A stretch of 64,000 nucleotides of DNA, taken from Actinomycetes bacterium (GTDB lineage Bacteria > Actinomycetota > Coriobacteriia > Anaerosomatales > Anaerosomataceae). The DNA lies in the NCBI GenBank assembly GCA_022839745.1, contig JALHJB010000010.1, positions 1 through 64,000 of the forward strand, read 5' to 3'. The notes beneath the pieces are model-generated. The model searched no databases. It was not told the DNA's origin and saw nothing but the letters and a program-made list of their open reading frames with translations. The translations under genes were made by a program, and so were the position numbers. Each line of letters opens with the position of its first letter. Positions within the stretch are counted from its first letter, which is position 1. Shown here one piece after another: positions 59,548 to 64,000 of the stretch.

Positions 59548-61406
59548 GACAGCACCTCTAGCGCACGCGTGAGCAGGCCGCCCACCAGGAAGGCCAGGCC
59601 AACGGAGCCAGCGAACAGGCCGAGGAGATACTTCCAGCCGCGCTCCTTGAGCACCACCATCATGCTCGCGGCACACGGCACGAACAGCGTGATGGTCACC
59701 ATCGCCACGAGCAGCTGCGGCGCACTGAGATCCATCGTGAAGAACCCGGCGGCGCCGAAGTCACGTCGCACGAAGCCCATCACGAACGCGGTTGCCGCCT
59801 CGGCCGGCAGGTGCAGCCACGACACCGTGAGCGGGGCGGCCACGCGCTGGATCCAGGCGAGCGCTCCCGTGATGTCGAGCAGGGATATCAGCGCCGTGCC
59901 CGCCAGGAAGAACAACGCCACCTCACGCATGAAGCCCCGGGCTTTGGTGGTGGTCTTGCGGACGACGTTCTTCAGCCGAGGCACCCGCAGCGGGGGCAGA
60001 TCGATCAACAGGCTCGTCGACTCACCGGGCACCACCCGGTTGAGCACCGTGCCGAGCGCCACGAAGATGGCGATCAGCAGCCCGAAGTACGCCGCCGCGT
60101 ACCCGCCGCCAACACGGGCCATGAGCGCAGCGATGACCGCGATCTGCGCCGAGCACGGCACCGCGACCGCCATGAGCGCCGTGGCGATGAACCGCTCGCG
60201 CTTCGAGCCGAGGATGCGCGTGGTGAGCGTCCCCATCGTCACGCATCCCAGGCCCAGTATGAGCGGTATGATCGCGCGCCCGTTGAGGCCGAGGGCCGTG
60301 AGCCCACGGTCCGCGAGCGCGGCGATGCGCGGGAGATAGCCGGAGTCCTCGAGCAGGGCCATCAGCAGGTAGAAGCCCACCACGAGCGGAAGGATCACGC
60401 CGAGCAGGTACGTCGGGGTCATCGTCAGCACGCCGAACTCGCCTGCCAGGAACGTGTACAACGCCGAGCCTTGTTGGAGCACTCCGCCAACCAGGTCGCG
60501 CACGAACGGCTCCCAGTACCCGAGCATGATCGTCTCTTCGGTGACACCCACAACGCCACCGGCGATCCACTGGCCCAGCACCACGTACGTGACGGCGAGC
60601 AGCGCGGCCAGCAGTGGGAAGCCCGTCAGCGGCTCGAGCATGATGCGTGATATGCGGGCCCCCAGAGAGAGGCCTTCATCGGTGTCGGTGACCACGTGAC
60701 CCACGACGTCGTCCACACGCGCGCGACGGCGAGCGTAGATCTCGTCGCGCCGCGACCCAGGGGCCACCCTGTGCCGCTCGGCGATCGTGGCATCGCCCTC
60801 GAGCACGAGCAGCGCGTCCGCCCGGCATCCACCGGGAAGCGCTGCCTCGAGCGACTCGTCCTCGATCAGGATGTCCGCATGGCCCGTCCGCGCCTCATCA
60901 AGCCGCTCAAGGAGGGCGTCGAGCCCCGAGCCATCGACCGCCACCATCTCGACCACCGGCACACCAAGGAGGTCCTCGAGCAGGTCCCGATCGACGCCCA
61001 CGCCCTGCGAGCGCGCTTCGTCCACCATGTTGAGCGCGACGATCATCGGCAGCCCGAGGTCCGCGAGTTGGAGCGTGAGGAAGAGGTCCCGCTGCAGGTG
61101 CACGGCGTCCACCACGTTCACGATGACGTCCGCGGTCAGGATGACATCGCGGGCGACCGCTTCCTCCTCGTTGAACGAGCCCACACCGTACACGCCGGGG
61201 GTGTCGAGCACGTCGTAGCCGCCGTGGCGGCCACGCGTGATCTCAACGGTCGTACCGGGGAAGTTGCTGACCTCGACGTACGTGCCGGTGAGAAGGCCGA
61301 ACACGACCGACTTCCCCACGTTCGGATTACCGGCGAGCACGAGTGAGGGCCGGTCGCCCGCAATCACGGACGCCGGAGCTCCGCTGTGGCACGTACGGCC
61401 GCTCAC
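59544..61406 (-). CDS. feoB: Ferrous iron transporter FeoB
   Basis: 620 residues from a GTG overlapping the feoA stop (GTGA). The N-terminal G domain has LAGNPNVGKSVVF (G1), FPGTTVEITRG (G2), DTPGVYGVGS (G3) and ALNMVDEA (G4), then the helical spacer, and membrane Gate motifs (LGLGCVTMGTLTTRIL, PCSAQIAVIAAL). The length is that of the shorter FeoB forms. Iron enters as Fe(II), consistent with an anaerobe. Confidence 0.95.
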   Translation of the reverse strand: MSGRTCHSGAPASVIAGDRPSLVLAGNPNVGKSVVFGLLTGTYVEVSNFPGTTVEITRGRHGGYDVLDTPGVYGVGSFNEEEAVARDVILTADVIVNVVDAVHLQRDLFLTLQLADLGLPMIVALNMVDEARSQGVGVDRDLLEDLLGVPVVEMVAVDGSGLDALLERLDEARTGHADILIEDESLEAALPGGCRADALLVLEGDATIAERHRVAPGSRRDEIYARRRARVDDVVGHVVTDTDEGLSLGARISRIMLEPLTGFPLLAALLAVTYVVLGQWIAGGVVGVTEETIMLGYWEPFVRDLVGGVLQQGSALYTFLAGEFGVLTMTPTYLLGVILPLVVGFYLLMALLEDSGYLPRIAALADRGLTALGLNGRAIIPLILGLGCVTMGTLTTRILGSKRERFIATALMAVAVPCSAQIAVIAALMARVGGGYAAAYFGLLIAIFVALGTVLNRVVPGESTSLLIDLPPLRVPRLKNVVRKTTTKARGFMREVALFFLAGTALISLLDITGALAWIQRVAAPLTVSWLHLPAEAATAFVMGFVRRDFGAAGFFTMDLSAPQLLVAMVTITLFVPCAASMMVVLKERGWKYLLGLFAGSVGLAFLVGGLLTRALEVLS

Positions 61407-61771
61407 GCCTGACCTGCCGCGCGGACCCCGGGGGCGCTCACCTCGATACGGCACGCGAGCCCACGCCCGACCGCGATCTCCTGACGGCCGGCGCGCAGCA
61501 CCACGGGGCCGCCGGGGAGCTTGGTCACGCAGCTCACCAGGGCTCCATTCCCGATCCCGAACCGGAGCGCCTGTGCGCGCGCGCAGTCGTCGGCTATCGC
61601 GCCGATCACGCACTGCTCACCGGGCTGCAGGGCGAGCAGCGTGCCGCTTGCCCCCGCGTCGCGACCCCTGGCGAACCACCCGCCGCGGCGTGCGGCCGCC
61701 CCTGGGCCGTGCCCGTGGCGGTGCCCACGGCCCTGTCCGCGGAGCTGACCCTGATGCGTGTGTCCAGACAT
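61403..61771 (-). CDS. feoA: FeoA-domain protein with His/Gly-rich N-terminus
   Basis: 122 residues; GAGGAA before the ATG. Residues 2-40 are rich in His, Gly and Arg (SGHTHQGQ and GHRHGHG), a potential metal-binding tail. The SH3-like FeoA fold follows at about 43-118 (LLALQPGEQCVIGAIADD, ALRFGIGNGALVSCVTK, VVLRAGRQEIAVGRGLA). FeoA assists FeoB. The tail is longer than in standard FeoA (about 75-90 residues). Confidence 0.9.
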   Translation of the reverse strand: MSGHTHQGQLRGQGRGHRHGHGPGAAARRGGWFARGRDAGASGTLLALQPGEQCVIGAIADDCARAQALRFGIGNGALVSCVTKLPGGPVVLRAGRQEIAVGRGLACRIEVSAPGVRAAGQA

Positions 61772-61798
61772 TTCCTCACCACCGGTATCGTGTTGTAG

Positions 61799-61817
61799 TT
61801 AGTACCTGCTAAGTATA
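61799..61817 (-). promoter_or_regulatory. Promoter and DtxR-like box of the feo operon
   Basis: TATACT -10 (61812-61817) is followed directly by TTAGCAGGTACTAA (61799-61812), an interrupted palindrome TTAG-N6-CTAA of the DtxR/IdeR type. A repressor bound there would block initiation under iron repletion. Confidence 0.55.
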
Positions 61818-61943
61818 CCTGAAACCGGATACTAATCAGCGCGACTGCCGCTGTCAACCGATCTGGCCACCAGCCTGTGAGGTTGTCGTATCCTGATGGT
61901 GTCCCGCGTTGGCAGACCGGGCACATCCTCAGGGGAGGCGAGC

Positions 61944-64000
61944 ATGGCTGACCGGCCACGGCAGGCACATCGCACCACCTCCGAATGCATGACGACGATC
62001 TCGATGCGCATGCAGGTCGTCATGGCACTGTCCGCGGCGGTGGTGTTCACCGTGGTGGCGGTGATCGTGGGCCTGGGTGTGACCGACTACGCGCGCACGC
62101 TGGCCACCGTCGAGGCGAAGAGCCGGCTGGAGTCGCTCCGGGCTCGTCTCGACCTTGAGGCGAGCGCGCTCGAGACGATAGCGGCACGACTCGCGGCTTC
62201 GGAGAGCGCGCGTGTCAGCACGGTGCCGACCGGCTCCCCCGACCCATCGCCCGCGTTCCGTGAGTGGCTCTCTCAGCAGCCCGACGAACGCAGGGCGGTG
62301 TGGGTGGCCGAGGACGGCACGATCTCCCTCTCTCACGGGGACGCCGCGGATGCCGCGGTCATGGCCTCGCTCGCTGTATCGGGCGCAACGGCGCGCCACG
62401 GCCTGATCGCGCTTCCTTCGGGGCCGGCGGCGATCGCGCTCTCGCCCGTGGGCGATGCCACCCCCGCCGCGACCATCGTGGTGGCGGAGCCGCTGCAGAC
62501 CGGGAAGATACTCTCATCGGACCTGACCACCACGCTCATCGGCCCCGACGGGGCATCCGACACCGACGAGGACTGGTCACCGATCGCATTCCCTGAGGGC
62601 TACTCCGCGGCGATCGCCGATGCCCGCGACAGCTTGTTCGTCATCCGGGCGACCCTCAGCGGCATCGATGGACGGCCGGCCGCAACGGTGCGGCTCGAAC
62701 AACCGGACCCCGGACTCGCGCGCGGTCGACTGTGGCTGGTGGTCATCGTCCCTGTGGCGTTGGGAACCGTGACCGTCGGGCTCGCATTCTTGCTCGGCAT
62801 GGCTCTTGGCAGGAGCATCACCGCACCCATCCACCGGTTCGTCACATACCTGCAGGAGCAGGGATACCTCGCCCTCCATGGCCTGAGGACCGATGAGACG
62901 GTCATCGTCGAGCAGGGCATCCCGGGAGACTTCGCCGAGCTGGGCGAGGTGATCACAGACCTGATGAAGCAGCTCAGAGTGAACCAGGCAGAGCTGCTCG
63001 AGGCCAACGAACAGGCGCTGGCGGCCGAACGAGCGTTCCGGACGGTGGTAGAGGAGTCGCCCGAGCTCAAGATCCTCGTGCGTGAGGGTGTGGTCGAGAT
63101 CGCCAACCCCGCCGCGGCGCACTTCTTCGGTCTGCATCTGGGAGATCTGCTGCGTGCTGACCCGGACGGTCTGTTCGCCGGAGTCCGCTTCTTCAATGAA
63201 GCGGGCGACTCGGTGGACTTCCTCGAGATCGCGCACGAAAGCGACGGCCGGGCGCGCGTGGTCCGCTGCCTGGTGGACGATCAGCCTGAGCGCTGGATGG
63301 AGATGAGCGTCGCCTTCATCGATCCGGAAGAGCGCGACTACGTCATCTCGGCGCGGAACGTCACCGAGGAGCGCCGCCTTGAGGCACTGCGCGAGGAAGT
63401 GATGTCACTTGCGTCCCACGACCTCCGGAGTCCGCTCACGGTCGTTCGCGGGTACCTCGACATCCTCGAAAAGCCGATCGCTGACGAACAGCGCGAGAAG
63501 GCCGTCGCCGCGGCACGCCGCGCGACCGAGCGCCTCGAAGGTCTCCTGAACGACCTGCTCGATGCGACACGCGCCGAGCGGGTCCTGGCGCCCCAGGTCA
63601 TGCGTCCCGTCGACCTCGGGGAGCTGGCGCGCACGGTGGCGAGCTCACTGCAGATCGGGGCGCTCCAGACGATCGTCGTACATGCCGCGGAACCTGTGAC
63701 CGTGCTCGGCGATCGAGACAGGCTGGAGCAGGCGATCACCAACCTCGTGGGTAACGCGATCAAACACGGGCCTGCCGAAGGGGAGATCCGCGTGGGCGTA
63801 TCGTCGCGTGACGGCCACGCGGCAGTCACGGTGGAGGACGACGGGCCGGGGATTCCCGCCGATCAGCGCGAGTCGCTCTTCGAGCGCGGGATGCGGGGTT
63901 CGAAGGACACGCCGGGCATGGGCCTGGGGCTGTACATCGTGCGCGTCGTTTCCGAGGCGCATGGCGGCACAGCTTACGTAGAGGCAACACCACGGGGCAC
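61944..64000 (+). CDS. Membrane PAS-domain sensor histidine kinase (runs off right edge)
   Basis: At least 685 residues; open at the window end, so the C-terminus is missing. GGGGAGG precedes the ATG. Membrane helix at about 22-46, an external sensor domain of 200 residues, second helix near 255-285, a HAMP-like region, a PAS domain (about 365-480), phospho-acceptor SLASHDLRSPLTVVRGY with H492, and a HATPase domain with NLVGNAIKHG, DDGPGIPADQ and GMGLGLYIV. The missing part is probably short. The divergent feo genes and this kinase share the 173-base gap. Confidence 0.93.
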   Translation, partial: MADRPRQAHRTTSECMTTISMRMQVVMALSAAVVFTVVAVIVGLGVTDYARTLATVEAKSRLESLRARLDLEASALETIAARLAASESARVSTVPTGSPDPSPAFREWLSQQPDERRAVWVAEDGTISLSHGDAADAAVMASLAVSGATARHGLIALPSGPAAIALSPVGDATPAATIVVAEPLQTGKILSSDLTTTLIGPDGASDTDEDWSPIAFPEGYSAAIADARDSLFVIRATLSGIDGRPAATVRLEQPDPGLARGRLWLVVIVPVALGTVTVGLAFLLGMALGRSITAPIHRFVTYLQEQGYLALHGLRTDETVIVEQGIPGDFAELGEVITDLMKQLRVNQAELLEANEQALAAERAFRTVVEESPELKILVREGVVEIANPAAAHFFGLHLGDLLRADPDGLFAGVRFFNEAGDSVDFLEIAHESDGRARVVRCLVDDQPERWMEMSVAFIDPEERDYVISARNVTEERRLEALREEVMSLASHDLRSPLTVVRGYLDILEKPIADEQREKAVAAARRATERLEGLLNDLLDATRAERVLAPQVMRPVDLGELARTVASSLQIGALQTIVVHAAEPVTVLGDRDRLEQAITNLVGNAIKHGPAEGEIRVGVSSRDGHAAVTVEDDGPGIPADQRESLFERGMRGSKDTPGMGLGLYIVRVVSEAHGGTAYVEATPRG

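Overview
This 64 kb window is chromosomal DNA of a high-G+C bacterium, most probably an anaerobic actinobacterium of the Coriobacteriia / OPB41 (Anaerosomatales) type. The lineage call rests on a clear 6C small RNA and a pafB-pafC-like WYL pair, both actinobacterial hallmarks, and on frequent GTG/TTG starts and overlapping stop/start pairs. The anaerobic call rests on a hybrid-cluster protein (Hcp) operon with an NO-type regulator, FeoAB ferrous-iron uptake, several radical SAM enzymes, and a selenocysteine codon in msrA. The taxonomic placement is inference; no rRNA gene is present.

Layout. 1-7.5 kb is an accessory, defence-like region: the tail of an IS30-type transposase, an orphan 251-residue protein, a tightly overlapping three-gene operon (kinase with a displaced lysine, unknown TIM-barrel-like protein, PD-(D/E)xK-like nuclease with an inserted winged helix), and a single-chain restriction-modification enzyme. 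7.5-19 kb holds a CPBP protease, a Tat flavodoxin-like lipoprotein divergent from a TetR regulator with twin palindromic operators, a structured untranslated segment, a metallo-beta-lactamase-fold hydrolase, an iron alcohol dehydrogenase overlapping a soluble histidine kinase, a radical SAM/SPASM enzyme, a sigma factor / DUF5667 / Gln-rich secreted protein cassette, and a flavin reductase. 19-24 kb holds rsgA coupled to a PAS histidine kinase, then msrA-msrB, where msrA uses an in-frame TGA at the catalytic position followed by a SECIS-like hairpin.

24-38 kb is mostly housekeeping: purA, purD, a HemN-like radical SAM gene and purE; a GerMN lipoprotein; a bile-acid/arsenite-type transporter behind a CsoR-like operator; an FAD enzyme; and the conserved rpsF-ssb-rpsR-DUF2232-rplI-dnaB cluster. 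38-48.5 kb holds an M23 peptidase, tRNA-Gly(CCC), a Trk potassium operon (two TrkA, an unlisted 49-residue membrane protein, TrkH, a periplasmic protein), a zinc ribbon, DUF1461, a GGDEF protein, an M28 peptidase with a very large acidic insertion, and a membrane metallophosphoesterase.

48.5-64 kb holds the nitrosative-stress operon (ygbA-like, ferredoxin, hcp, small cytochrome) divergent from a Crp/Fnr regulator over a TTGAC-N4-GTCAA palindrome; a membrane coiled-coil protein; 6C RNA; the two WYL regulators; a DinG-type exonuclease-helicase; an anchored NTF2-like protein; feoA-feoB with a Cys-rich small protein; and a large PAS histidine kinase running off the right edge.

The strongest observations are the selenocysteine MsrA and the kinase/TIM-barrel/nuclease operon at 1.1-3.9 kb, which does not match any defence system I can name with confidence.
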